Below are positions 46,521 through 55,792 of a DNA stretch of 64,000 nucleotides, piece after piece. The stretch's first letter is position 1; each line of letters begins with the position of its first letter. The stretch covers positions 62,001-126,000 of the forward strand of contig JBDNFW010000043.1 in assembly GCA_041689615.1 (NCBI GenBank), written 5' to 3'. The position numbers were made by a program, and so were the translations under genes. This stretch comes from UBA7359 sp041689615 (GTDB taxonomy: Bacteria > Pseudomonadota > Gammaproteobacteria > Eutrophobiales > Eutrophobiaceae). Below the pieces are notes generated by a model. It saw only the letters and a list, made by a program, of their open reading frames with translations. It was not told the DNA's origin and made no database searches.

Positions 46521-46542
46521 AATGGGGCGATATCGCCCCATT
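46521..46542 (-). terminator. Intrinsic terminator after htpG
   Basis: A perfect 22-base palindrome AATGGGGCGAT/ATCGCCCCATT is followed on the minus strand by TTTTTCG. It lies 20 bases past the htpG stop. Confidence 0.88.
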
Positions 46543-46561
46543 ATGATTTAAAGTTTATAAA

Positions 46562-48520
46562 TCAGTCTGTCAGTGTGACTATCAGGGCATTCAACTTATT
46601 GACAAAGCTTGCCGGATCATCCAATTGACCACCTTCGCTTAATAGTGCCTGATCAAAAAGAATATGCGACCAATCTGCAAATAAATCTTCATTTTCTTCA
46701 ACATCTATTTTCTTAACAATCGGATGGTCAGGATTAATCTCCAATATCGGTTTCGCACCGGGAATACTTTGCCCGGAAGCCTGGAGTATCTGTTCCATAT
46801 GTCGACCCATATCATGTTCATCACTCACCAGACAGGCAGGCGATGTCGTTAAACGTGATGTTGCACGAACTTCTTTCACTTTTCCGTCCAACACTTTGCT
46901 AATCCGTTTCGCCAATTTGTCATAATCCTTACTCTTTTTCTCATCCTCTTTCTTTTCGGCTTCATCCTGAATGTCACCCAAATCGAGTGCGCCTTTATTA
47001 ACGGATTGTAAAGGCTTGCCGTCGAATTCATTCAAGTGAGACGTCACCCATTCATCTATCGGATCTATGAACAATAAAACTTCAATACCTTTCTCTTTGA
47101 ATATTTCAAGATGCGGACTGTTCTTGGCTTTGGCATAAGTATCAGCCGTCACGTAGTAAATTGCCTTTTGCCCTTCTTGCATACGTCCCACATAATCTTT
47201 TAAAGAAACTTTCTGCTCTTCGGTGTCTTCATGTGTACTGGCAAAGCGAAATAGATTTGATAAATCGTCTTTATGTTCCGGCGCATCAATCACACCTTCT
47301 TTTAATACCTTGCCAAAAATTTTCCAGAACTCTGCATACTTATCCTGATCTTTTTCTGACATTGTTTTTAACAAGCTCAATACTTTTTTCGTACAACCGG
47401 ATCGAATCGAATCAATGACTTTGTTATGTTGCAGAATTTCGCGCGAAACATTGAGCGGCAAATCATCTGAATCGACCACGCCACGAACAAAACGTAACCA
47501 TGATGGAATCAATTGATCGGCATCATCCATGATGAACACACGACGTACATAAAGTTTTACGCCATGTCGCTGGTTCCTGTCCCACAAATCAAACGGCGCC
47601 CGCGCAGGGATATATAAGAGTGAAGTATATTCGAGCTTACCTTCAACACGGTTATGAATATGCGCCATCGGATCTTCAAAATCATGGCCAACATGTTTAT
47701 AAAATTCGTTATATTCTTCGTCTGAAATATCTTTTTTGTTACGCGCCCATAATGCTGTGGCACTGTTAACAGTCTCTTCGACCACTCCAAATTTAGGTTC
47801 CTTCTTCTTGTCCTCTTCTTGGCCTTCTTTTTTCTCAGCGTCTTTGTCTTTACCTTCTTCTTTGATTTGCACTTCTTTATCCATAACAATCGGCAGCGAA
47901 ATATGATCGGAATATTTAGTAATAATATTTTTTAATCGATAGTCATTTAAAAAATCATCCATATCATCGCGTAAATGCAAAATCACTTTGGTTCCACGCT
48001 TAGGCACATCGACCGTTTCTATGTTGTAATCATTTTCGCCTTCAGAACTCCAACGTACACCTTCAGAACTAGCGAGACCGGCTCGGCGCGTAATCACATC
48101 AACTTTTTTAGCGACAATAAAACAGGAATAAAAACCAACACCAAACTGACCGATCAATTGTGAATCTTTGGTTTGATCGCCAGTGAGTGCATAAAAAAAC
48201 TGTTTAGTGCCAGATTTGGCAATCGTACCAAGATGTTCAATGACATCTTCACGCGACATACCAATACCATTATCAATAACCGTAATGGTTTTTAAGTCTT
48301 TATTAAATTCGACTTTGATTTTCAATTCTGAGTCATCTTCATAAAAACTGTCATTTTGCAGAGCTTCGAAACGGAGTTTATCTGCCGCATCTGACGCATT
48401 TGAAATCAATTCACGTAAAAATATCTCTTTATTGCTATATAAAGAATGGATCATGAGGTGCAGTAACTGTTTGACCTCGGTTTGAAACCCTAATGTTTCC
48501 TGTTTTGCTTCAACTGCCAT
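46562..48520 (-). CDS. htpG: Chaperone protein HtpG (Hsp90)
   Basis: 652 residues. The N-terminal GHKL ATPase domain has LRELISNASDAADKLRFEAL and VIDNGIGMSREDVIEHLGTIAKSGT plus IGQFGVGFYSCFIVA. The middle domain carries RRVFIMDD and LPLNVSREILQ, and a C-terminal dimerisation domain follows. A highly charged Lys/Glu insert at about 215-245 corresponds to the linker. It is a cytosolic ATP-dependent chaperone. No heat-shock promoter was identified with confidence. Confidence 0.98.
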   Translation of the reverse strand: MAVEAKQETLGFQTEVKQLLHLMIHSLYSNKEIFLRELISNASDAADKLRFEALQNDSFYEDDSELKIKVEFNKDLKTITVIDNGIGMSREDVIEHLGTIAKSGTKQFFYALTGDQTKDSQLIGQFGVGFYSCFIVAKKVDVITRRAGLASSEGVRWSSEGENDYNIETVDVPKRGTKVILHLRDDMDDFLNDYRLKNIITKYSDHISLPIVMDKEVQIKEEGKDKDAEKKEGQEEDKKKEPKFGVVEETVNSATALWARNKKDISDEEYNEFYKHVGHDFEDPMAHIHNRVEGKLEYTSLLYIPARAPFDLWDRNQRHGVKLYVRRVFIMDDADQLIPSWLRFVRGVVDSDDLPLNVSREILQHNKVIDSIRSGCTKKVLSLLKTMSEKDQDKYAEFWKIFGKVLKEGVIDAPEHKDDLSNLFRFASTHEDTEEQKVSLKDYVGRMQEGQKAIYYVTADTYAKAKNSPHLEIFKEKGIEVLLFIDPIDEWVTSHLNEFDGKPLQSVNKGALDLGDIQDEAEKKEDEKKSKDYDKLAKRISKVLDGKVKEVRATSRLTTSPACLVSDEHDMGRHMEQILQASGQSIPGAKPILEINPDHPIVKKIDVEENEDLFADWSHILFDQALLSEGGQLDDPASFVNKLNALIVTLTD

Positions 48521-48700
48521 AATTAACCTAATCCCCTAAATTAATGAATTCATTTGTGGATGTGTATATTGGGATGGGTGGATATTTTTTCAAGTCAGAT
48601 TTTTCATTGCGTTTGCTCTAATATAGGTCAATAATTAGTCCTATAATATTATTCATTATTATTATTTTTAAGGCTGATAAAAATTGGCGGAGGTTTATAC

Positions 48701-48940
48701 ATGAAACGTTTTATGAAACAAATTGGTCAGGGCATGACAGAATACATCATTATCGTGGCCTTGATTGCTATTGCAGCTATTGGTATCTACGGTATTTTTG
48801 GCGATACAATCACCGATCAGATGGGAACAATGACATCAGAACTGGCAGGTGTAGATGCTGATGTTCAAGCCGTAGATGCTGGCGCTGGCGCTGCAACGAC
48901 CAAGAAAGGTCTTGCTGACTATACAGATAGTAGCGAGTAG
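48701..48940 (+). CDS. flp: Flp/Fap-type pilin of the Tad pilus
   Basis: 79 residues with the class III prepilin form: a short basic leader (MKRFMKQIG) cleaved after glycine 9, then QGMTEYIIIVALIAIAAIGIYGIFG with Glu5 and a tyrosine at position 6 of the mature protein. The mature pilin ends in an acidic/alanine-rich tail. The ribosome site GGAGG lies seven bases upstream. It is the first gene of the locus and is set off from the assembly genes by a stem-loop, so it can be made in excess. Confidence 0.92.
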   Translation: MKRFMKQIGQGMTEYIIIVALIAIAAIGIYGIFGDTITDQMGTMTSELAGVDADVQAVDAGAGAATTKKGLADYTDSSE

Positions 48941-49032
48941 TAACGATTAATCGCAACACTGTCACAAAAATTCTAATTTTGATATTTAGTGACTTTGTAA
49001 AGTGATAATTTGTTGTTTACCTTAAATAACAT

Positions 49033-49063
49033 AACCCTTGCTAGGCCTAGTCTAGCAAGGGTT
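49033..49063 (+). terminator. Stem-loop after the Flp pilin gene
   Basis: A 12-base-pair stem AACCCTTGCTAG / CTAGCAAGGGTT with a 7-base loop is followed by TAGATATTTAAT. The T-rich tail is imperfect, so partial termination, allowing read-through to the assembly genes, is plausible. Confidence 0.75.
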
Positions 49064-49152
49064 TAGATATTTAATATATGCAAATCCATTTGCCAGTCTT
49101 TCTATAGAACACATTATCTAAATTAATTCTGGCAATCGTACAGGGTCAACCA

Positions 49153-51099
49153 TTGCTAGAAAAAAACTCAATTTCTCACACATCACAACGCGGCCAAGCC
49201 TCTGTTTTTGTGATGCTGTTTATGATGATTTTGCTAGTCTCTGCCATTGGTTTATACAAAACAGGCAAAATAACCAGTAACAAAATGCAGCTGCAAAATG
49301 CTGCTGATGCTGCCGCTTTTAGTATGTCCACGGTAGAAGCGCGAGACCTTAATTTCGCTGCCTATATGAATCGCGCCATTGTCGCGAATGAAGTAGCCAT
49401 TGGGCAGATGGTCGGTTTAGCCTCTTGGGCTATCCATGTAAGATCCGTTGCCGACTTTCTCGATACATATAATTCCTTTTTTCTCGCTCCAGCAACATTA
49501 GGTGCGTCGACCGCATTTGTCACGCCAATAACATCCGTATGGCGCGGTGCTGGCACAGGTTTGGTCACTGCTATGAAAGCCATTGCCAATATTGGTACTA
49601 CGGTGGTACACAATATCAATAAGATATATGGTGCTGCCTCATTCGGTTATCACACTGTCAGCATACTTTTTGCGGTTGGTGTGCTCGATGATGTGATTAA
49701 TAATAATGGGCCACCCGGAACCAAGGTATCGGATTTCGGAATTATGAGCCTCATCGCTCATATTATTACTTATGGTGTACTGCCTGGTCAGATTGGATTA
49801 CCGCATCAGTTTGCAACGAGCTACATGCCAACAACCAAAATGACTTACGTCGAATTTCAGGCACAAGACAGCGGCTATGCCCGACTTTCTGCGCTGATTC
49901 GCGATTCTCGTGACCCTTTCACTAGAAAACGCGGCTGGGAAATCCCTCTTTTCGAAACTCTCTTAGGTGATCCGATAGACGAATCAATAAGTGAATCCAT
50001 AAAATTTGATATCGCTGTTGCATCTCTGGAAATCGGCTTCGATTTTCACATCGAATTGGAAATCACTCTCGGACGATACGGAGGCAGTGAGTTACGCCTC
50101 GTCGTTCCCACTTCTACAACGGGCAAAAAAGCCTATGCCAAGGGCTTAAACTGGTCTGGTGCTGATACGACGCAGTTGTCTCTTCATTTAGCTATCGCAA
50201 TGCGTGTTTGGGCAGAAGCCTGCGCTCTTGGAATCTGCGGCACTGTTTCAATTGGAGGTGGAATAGAAGTTGGCGGTGATAAACTTGAAATGTACGTATC
50301 TGTATTAGGTGAAAAAATATTTTTACTTCCAACTCCACTTGGTGTCATTCCTGCTCCTCCCGGGATTAGAAATATTCCTTTCCCGACCATTGCTCCTTTT
50401 TCAGCTGGTTTTGCAGAAGCCGGCAAAACAACAGGCGTTCCCGGTAATAATCTTGGTACAGTTCACATGAGAACTGACAGACTTGGTGGTCCTGTTAGTT
50501 CCGATACTTTTAATGATGATCCCAATGACCCGGATTATAATCCCTATCCACATTACGGATCAGCAGCTCAAGGTAATCTGGCTTGGTATTCACCGGGTCC
50601 GGGTCCGATACCGCCTGCGGGGATAGCCTCATTAGCACAGATATACCAAACCACGGCTGGTACGTTAGTTAACAAGAGTTATTCTGGACTTCCACATTAC
50701 GTCGATACTACGGGCGAGGAGTCTTTACTCGGATTTGGTGCACCTAACTTGATTATAGCGCTGGTACAAGATGAAACTGATTTTGATAGCACGTCTAATG
50801 GCGAACCCGCTGGACGCCTGCGTTTAAATGAAGCGATGGCAGACGATGAGCTCGCTGTTATAGCAAAATCTGAGCTGTATTTCTCCAGACCTACTGATAG
50901 TTTGGCAAGTCATTTCCATCGAGGCGATGGCCAAGCAGAATATGGCAGTGCCTTTAATCCTTATTGGCAGGCAAGATTAATTGAAACAGGCTATGCTGAT
51001 CGTATAGTAGCGCTATTGGTTCAACAAAAAGAAGATTTTATCAACCTGGGTGTGTCGTTTAATCTTCTTTTTGGCCCTTTGTTAAATTTATTACCATAG
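49153..51099 (+). CDS. TadG-like pilus-locus protein
   Basis: 648 residues from a TTG start. The N-terminus (SQRGQASVFVMLFMMILLVSAIGLYKTG, followed by NKMQLQNAADAAAFSMSTVEARDLNFAAYMNRAIVANE) is the TadG/TadE_N pattern: a prepilin-like leader and a membrane helix, then the conserved NAADAAA segment. The long remainder is likely periplasmic, rich in Gly/Pro, with no von Willebrand domain recognised. TadG-type proteins are minor pilins or assembly factors. It is followed after 13 bases by the next TadE-like gene. TTG was kept because a CAGGG site precedes it. Confidence 0.8.
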   Translation: MLEKNSISHTSQRGQASVFVMLFMMILLVSAIGLYKTGKITSNKMQLQNAADAAAFSMSTVEARDLNFAAYMNRAIVANEVAIGQMVGLASWAIHVRSVADFLDTYNSFFLAPATLGASTAFVTPITSVWRGAGTGLVTAMKAIANIGTTVVHNINKIYGAASFGYHTVSILFAVGVLDDVINNNGPPGTKVSDFGIMSLIAHIITYGVLPGQIGLPHQFATSYMPTTKMTYVEFQAQDSGYARLSALIRDSRDPFTRKRGWEIPLFETLLGDPIDESISESIKFDIAVASLEIGFDFHIELEITLGRYGGSELRLVVPTSTTGKKAYAKGLNWSGADTTQLSLHLAIAMRVWAEACALGICGTVSIGGGIEVGGDKLEMYVSVLGEKIFLLPTPLGVIPAPPGIRNIPFPTIAPFSAGFAEAGKTTGVPGNNLGTVHMRTDRLGGPVSSDTFNDDPNDPDYNPYPHYGSAAQGNLAWYSPGPGPIPPAGIASLAQIYQTTAGTLVNKSYSGLPHYVDTTGEESLLGFGAPNLIIALVQDETDFDSTSNGEPAGRLRLNEAMADDELAVIAKSELYFSRPTDSLASHFHRGDGQAEYGSAFNPYWQARLIETGYADRIVALLVQQKEDFINLGVSFNLLFGPLLNLLP

Positions 51100-51112
51100 G
51101 TTCGAGATTTTC

Positions 51113-52159
51113 GTGAAACGGTTTAAATTAAAACAAAATCAATCTGGTCAGTCCATGACTGAGTTTTTGATCTGTGCCTCATTTGCCTTAGTACCACTTT
51201 TTCTAGGAATTTCGCTACTAGGAAAATACATCGATATCAAACAAACGTCGATTCAGGCAGCACGCTATCAAGCTTGGGAATATACCGTTTGGTACGCCGA
51301 TAGTAATGAACCAATGACCGGTTTTAATGCGGTTCCTCAACCGATTAAATCAACGGCTCAAACTCAAAATGAAATGAAACAGCGTTTTTTTTCTGGCCCT
51401 GGCACTCCTGATACTACTTCACAAATTACTAATACAGACAAGACGGCTGGCTGGAGTGCCGGTACGGCCAATCCGCTTTGGGTTGATCATACCGGAGCAC
51501 CCTTATATTCGGGTGCAAATGGCACTGCTGACACTCTCAGTAGTTCACAAGGTACCCCCACACTTCCTGTTGTTGGCACTGTAATGAATACCTTATTAGA
51601 CGTTATTGATTGGGCTTTTAGTGCTCTTGGCAGCTTAATGAGTTTTGTCGGCTCATCCGTTGGTTTTACTGCTATTAATACCGATGGTTATGCCAATTCT
51701 ACGGTTTCCATGCGAATAGCAGTAGACCCCAAATTCAAAAATCTTGATGACGAAGATAATCGTATTATTGATAAAGGCGGTAATACATTAGATTTCGCCA
51801 GTACTGCCAGTGTCTTGTCTGACGCCTGGAATGCTGGTGGAGTTGAACATACTTATAATCAAGCGGGAGGCGCAGTGCCTACTACTATTCTTAATGAGCT
51901 TTTTAACGCCCTACCACAGTTGGTCAAAGATGCCTTAACCGTTGTCACATTGCTAGCACCGGAAATGCGCTTGTGTCATCCCGGTGGTATATGGGGAGCA
52001 AATGATAAAGGCAGCTTGTGGCTAGGTCATATTGATATTGATGCCGTACATCCGGATCGACTCGAAGATGGTGGCACGCATGTCTGTGATGACGCTGGGA
52101 TATGCACTTTTGTACCCACCACACCACGTCTTGAATCCTCGAGAGATTGCGTACACTAA
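51113..52159 (+). CDS. TadE-like minor pilin (348 residues)
   Basis: It starts at a GTG. The leader SGQSMTEFLICASFALVPLFLGISLLGKYIDIKQTSIQAARYQAWEYTVWY (residues about 10-62) fits TadE: a cleavage site G|QSMTEF, a membrane helix, then a helix rich in A and Q. The remainder is a large, mostly soluble periplasmic domain with three cysteines near the C-terminus. TadE-type proteins prime or cap Flp fibres. It is translated 13 bases after the TadG-like gene. Confidence 0.8.
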   Translation: MKRFKLKQNQSGQSMTEFLICASFALVPLFLGISLLGKYIDIKQTSIQAARYQAWEYTVWYADSNEPMTGFNAVPQPIKSTAQTQNEMKQRFFSGPGTPDTTSQITNTDKTAGWSAGTANPLWVDHTGAPLYSGANGTADTLSSSQGTPTLPVVGTVMNTLLDVIDWAFSALGSLMSFVGSSVGFTAINTDGYANSTVSMRIAVDPKFKNLDDEDNRIIDKGGNTLDFASTASVLSDAWNAGGVEHTYNQAGGAVPTTILNELFNALPQLVKDALTVVTLLAPEMRLCHPGGIWGANDKGSLWLGHIDIDAVHPDRLEDGGTHVCDDAGICTFVPTTPRLESSRDCVH

Positions 52160-52175
52160 TCCACATAAAAAATAG

Positions 52176-52931
52176 ATGAATACGATAATTTCACAAACAA
52201 AACATAAGTCTAATTTGAGCATTCCATTCAGAATATCTCTTACTTTTGTTTTATTGTCTTGTTTATTAAATTCGACAACTGTCGCTGCGAGACCTGACTT
52301 TCCACCGCCGCCGAAGGCAGTGGTGGAATGGGTAGGGAAAGACATGAACATAAATGGCATCAATTCTTCAGTACGCCGCTTCCAGACTAAAAAATCAATC
52401 GAGGACGTGATTGAATTCTATCGGGAAGAATGGAAAAGAGCGATTTCGAAAGATATGCCTGGATTTAATGAAACAATTGATGCCGCTCCCTGGTATATCA
52501 TCAGTCGAATTGAAGATGGGTATTTATTAACAGTCCAGGTACAAGTAGAGCAAAATGATGATTCCAGTTCATGGGGTTATCTCTCCATGAGTCGCCTACC
52601 TGCAAAAAACGCAAGCAATGATCTTGGTGCAGGCATGCCAAAAATGTCTAATAGCCATGTTATCAGTCAGGTAAAAAGCAGTGACGCTGGCAAAGACGCT
52701 ACAACCATGATTATTTCAAACGATCATTCTGTTTCAAGTAATGTTACTTTCTATCGTAACCATTACCAGTCGAAGGGATGGACGCAAGAGACTGACCAAG
52801 CAATGAATAAAGGCCAATCTCACGCTTTGGTATTTAAAAAAAGACGGAATCGGGTAACGATGATGTTTATGCAAGGCAACAATTCAACTAAAGTTGTTAT
52901 TAATGACGTAGAAAATTCTTTACTACATTAA
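52176..52931 (+). CDS. Exported protein of two similar domains, function unknown
   Basis: 251 residues with a signal peptide (cleavage near VAA, about 37) and no recognised family name. The mature part seems to hold a tandem duplication: a segment such as VRRFQTKKSIEDVIEFYREEWKRA recurs as VSSNVTFYRNHYQSKGW. Each copy is followed by a strand-rich stretch (YLLTVQVQV, ALVFKKRRNRVTMMFMQ). This FYR...W pattern occurs in small secreted domains of unknown role. It lies between two TadE-like genes, 16 bases after the first, so it is probably a Tad component. Confidence 0.65.
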   Translation: MNTIISQTKHKSNLSIPFRISLTFVLLSCLLNSTTVAARPDFPPPPKAVVEWVGKDMNINGINSSVRRFQTKKSIEDVIEFYREEWKRAISKDMPGFNETIDAAPWYIISRIEDGYLLTVQVQVEQNDDSSSWGYLSMSRLPAKNASNDLGAGMPKMSNSHVISQVKSSDAGKDATTMIISNDHSVSSNVTFYRNHYQSKGWTQETDQAMNKGQSHALVFKKRRNRVTMMFMQGNNSTKVVINDVENSLLH

Positions 52932-52949
52932 TTGTAGGGTAATATATCG

Positions 52950-53306
52950 ATGATGCGTAATAAATCTACAAACCGAGAACGTGGCCAGGGTATGGTCGAA
53001 TTTATTGTTGTCTTAGTATTTGGTGTCATGGTTATGACTATCGGTCCAGGTGGTGATGTATTGCTGGATCTGCTCGGTGTTATGAATGATAAATATCAGG
53101 GTTACTCATATGCAGCATCTCTTTCAGATTTGCCGCAATATGATAGTTTGGGCGCTTATACAATCAATGCAACAGGTGTTGATCCTCAAGCTCTGGCGAA
53201 TCAATTGAACTCTTATACTACGTTTCCAAGCTTGAGTACCTTTCCTAGTCACTTAATGCCGACGAGTCCAGCAGATATACTCGATGGCGCAACCAGTTTT
53301 TTCTAA
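52950..53306 (+). CDS. Short TadE-like pseudopilin
   Basis: 118 residues. The N-terminus has a class III leader: RERGQGMVEFIVVLVFGVMVMTIG, with cleavage G|QGMVEF and glutamate at mature position 5. The C-terminal 70 residues are Ser/Pro/Leu-rich with no recognised fold. It is 18 bases after the two-domain secreted gene and 62 bases before cpaB. Confidence 0.75.
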   Translation: MMRNKSTNRERGQGMVEFIVVLVFGVMVMTIGPGGDVLLDLLGVMNDKYQGYSYAASLSDLPQYDSLGAYTINATGVDPQALANQLNSYTTFPSLSTFPSHLMPTSPADILDGATSFF

Positions 53307-53368
53307 GTACCATAAACAAATATATACCAAACTAACAAATACTCTAACCTTACAATTAAGAACAGACC

Positions 53369-55345
53369 ATGGCTAAACAACAAGAAAAAAGTACACTCCC
53401 ATTACTGGCAGGGGCAATAGGATTTGGCATTATTGCCGCATTATTAGCTATGTTTTATCTCAACACTCGCGAAGCGCAGTTAGAAAAAAAGTATGCTCAA
53501 GATAGGAAACAAACCGTTACCGTTGTGGTAGCAAAAGCGGACTTAAGAAAAGGTCAGGAAATTACAGGCAACCTTTTTAGTCAACGAAGTATTCCACTAA
53601 AGTATTTACACGAAAATGTTGTCTTGCCACATGAGTTCGAAAATTATATTGGTCGTTCATTAATTACCGAACTAACCAGTGGTAAGCCGCTTTTAAAGAC
53701 TTTTATGGATAATGATTTCCCTCGTGATTTTTCCGATATTATTCCAGCTGGTAAACGTGCTATCACTGTTGAAGTTGATGATATCAATTCTATCGGTGGT
53801 TTTTTGCGTCCCGGCAACCGTATTGATATCTACGTCAATATTCCATTTGCAGAATCCGGATTTGACCCTTCAGTTATCAAAGCAGCTCAAGATGCCGGGT
53901 TAATTGAATTATTACCACAACAAATCAAAGATCAAATTCCACCTGGATTACTAGACGCAGCCGGTTCATTGCAAGATCCATCCGGGTTATTCAATATGTT
54001 TACACCAACCGATGTTATTCTTCCTGTCGTTCAAAATGTCACTGTTTTGGCAACAGGTAAAGATCCATATAAAGAAACTCTGGATGCTTTAAGACAACCT
54101 CAACAACGCACTGAATCTCAGTTTTCTCACATCACTGTTATGGTTGATCCACAACAGGCCGCACTTATTACCCTGGCACAAGATAAAGGTGAAATAGTCT
54201 CATTACTACGTAACCGTGACGACAATAGTGCGAGCGACTTTACAACGATGAAACCGGAAGATTTATTCGGTAACGCTGCACGTATGGCAGCGGCAGAAAA
54301 GGAGCGAGCCTCGCGTGCTACTTGTGCCGCGAACATTGATGCGAATGGCAATCTGGTTGATGCAGATGACAATAAAATAATCAGTCTCGAGCAACTGACT
54401 GCTGCTGGTTATCAGGTCAATGAAAATAAACAAGTCTTAGATAAAGATGCCAATGTCGTTAATGTTAGTGACCTTTGTATTGCCGCTAACGGCTCAATTA
54501 TGAATAAACAACTGCTGGCAGCAGCTGGACTTAGTATTAATGCAAATGGACAAATCGTCGATAAAAACGGCAACGTTGTCGATGCGAACAATATTATCGT
54601 TTCAGCAGATGGCTCAGTTATGACTAAAGAACAACTCGCTGCTGCCGGGCTTAGCGTTAATGCAAATGGTGAAATTGTTGATAAAGATGGCAAGGTCGTA
54701 TCTACCGATAATATTCTTATCTCTAAAAATGGCACCGTACTCACCGCAGATCAACTCGCTGCTGCTGGGCTTAGTATTAACGAAAACGGCGAAATTGTAG
54801 ATAAAGACGGCAATGTTGTTAACCCTGATGATTTAATCATTGCAGCGGATGGCAGTATATTGAGTAAAGAAGCTCTAGCTGCGGCAGGTCTTAGTGTTAA
54901 CGAGTTTGGTCAAATTGTGGATAAGGACGGTAATGTCGTTGATCCGAATGATATTGTTACTGCATCTGATGGAAGCATCATGACTAAAGAACAATTGGCT
55001 GCGGCAGGACTTAGCATCAATGAGAACGGCGAGATTGTTGATAGTAACGGCAATGTAGTTGATAAATCAGATTTGATTACTTCTGCTGACGGCACTGTCC
55101 TGAGTAAAAAACATCTAGCTGCGGCAGGATACAATATTGACGAAAATGGAGATATTGTGGATGCCAGTGGCAAAAAACTCTCTAAAGATGATATTGCTTT
55201 GATTGCAGAAAATCAGGCTATTACTGGCGAGGTTCCAAGCAGATCAGGCACATATAGTCTTATCGTAGGTGGAGCAAGTGCAGATGGTGTAGCAAAATCT
55301 GCAAGCGTCACTATACCGAAAGAGACAAATGAAGAGGCTAAGTAA
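53369..55345 (+). CDS. cpaB: Tad pilus assembly protein CpaB/RcpC with C-terminal repeats
   Basis: 658 residues. A membrane helix (12-30) is followed by the SAF domain (about 47-130, VVVAKADLRKGQEITGNLFSQRSIPLKYL) and the RcpC-type region to about 310, the normal CpaB extent. Beyond it, residues 344-583 are six 40-residue repeats of the pattern AAAGLS-N-NG-IVDKDGNVV-ADGS-TKEQL, with partial copies on both sides. The end is IVGGASADGVAKS, then a basic-acidic tail. CpaB normally sits in the outer-membrane secretin complex; the repeat array is extra. The D-x-D-G and NG-xIVD segments look able to bind metal ions, but no family match is claimed. Confidence 0.88.
   Translation: MAKQQEKSTLPLLAGAIGFGIIAALLAMFYLNTREAQLEKKYAQDRKQTVTVVVAKADLRKGQEITGNLFSQRSIPLKYLHENVVLPHEFENYIGRSLITELTSGKPLLKTFMDNDFPRDFSDIIPAGKRAITVEVDDINSIGGFLRPGNRIDIYVNIPFAESGFDPSVIKAAQDAGLIELLPQQIKDQIPPGLLDAAGSLQDPSGLFNMFTPTDVILPVVQNVTVLATGKDPYKETLDALRQPQQRTESQFSHITVMVDPQQAALITLAQDKGEIVSLLRNRDDNSASDFTTMKPEDLFGNAARMAAAEKERASRATCAANIDANGNLVDADDNKIISLEQLTAAGYQVNENKQVLDKDANVVNVSDLCIAANGSIMNKQLLAAAGLSINANGQIVDKNGNVVDANNIIVSADGSVMTKEQLAAAGLSVNANGEIVDKDGKVVSTDNILISKNGTVLTADQLAAAGLSINENGEIVDKDGNVVNPDDLIIAADGSILSKEALAAAGLSVNEFGQIVDKDGNVVDPNDIVTASDGSIMTKEQLAAAGLSINENGEIVDSNGNVVDKSDLITSADGTVLSKKHLAAAGYNIDENGDIVDASGKKLSKDDIALIAENQAITGEVPSRSGTYSLIVGGASADGVAKSASVTIPKETNEEAK
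54398..55117 (+). repeat. Six 120-base tandem repeats inside cpaB
   Basis: Six consecutive 120-base units code for 40-residue copies, the first degenerate; a seventh partial unit begins at 55118. Copies differ by many synonymous changes, so the array is old or under selection, not a recent expansion. It is coding throughout and in frame with cpaB. Confidence 0.9.
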
Positions 55346-55365
55346 ATAGTTAATAAATATTAATT

Positions 55366-55644
55366 ATGGGTAAAAGAAAGCACTTCATTTGTCTCTTCTT
55401 AATTTTGATGGTGTGCGTGTCTGGCACTCTGAAAGCTACAGAGAAGAGCGATGATTCTTTAACGAATGCTATAGAAATGACTAATGACACAACATTAGTC
55501 CAAGAAGAGAGTAGTAAAGAAACACGAAAAAAAGAAGTCAATACGGTAAAAACACGAGGCAAAACCACCTCTATAAAAATGATAGTCGGTGGTCAGTCTT
55601 CAGATGGTGTTGCCAAACAAGTGATATTACCGGTAAAAGAATAG
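55366..55644 (+). CDS. Small exported protein sharing the CpaB C-terminal motif
   Basis: 92 residues with a signal peptide (ICLFLILMVCVSGTLKA, cleavage near residue 24). The mature protein is short and charged, ending IKMIVGGQSSDGVAKQVILPVKE. This closely parallels the CpaB end YSLIVGGASADGVAKSASVTIPKE, encoded just upstream. No known family. It could compete with or complement the CpaB tail in the secretin complex. It is 20 bases after cpaB and precedes the secretin by 148 bases. Confidence 0.7.
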   Translation: MGKRKHFICLFLILMVCVSGTLKATEKSDDSLTNAIEMTNDTTLVQEESSKETRKKEVNTVKTRGKTTSIKMIVGGQSSDGVAKQVILPVKE

Positions 55645-55792
55645 AGTGCGCAGCTTTAGTTCAGTAAGAACTAATAATTGTATGCTTTAAGGTATTTTTA
55701 TTACTAGTAAGAGAACGAATAGCCAAACTAATTTGCGGTTATAAATAATAATTAAAATCTATATTGATACATAGAATCAGGAATAATTTATC

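Noticed and set aside
54398..55117. Tandem repeat array considered as CRISPR or minisatellite
   Set aside because: Units are 120 bases, contiguous without spacers, and keep the cpaB reading frame with synonymous variation, so they are coding repeats.
54127..55173. Minus-strand frames across the cpaB repeats
   Set aside because: They arise from the repeated coding sequence on the other strand; no ribosome sites or domains.
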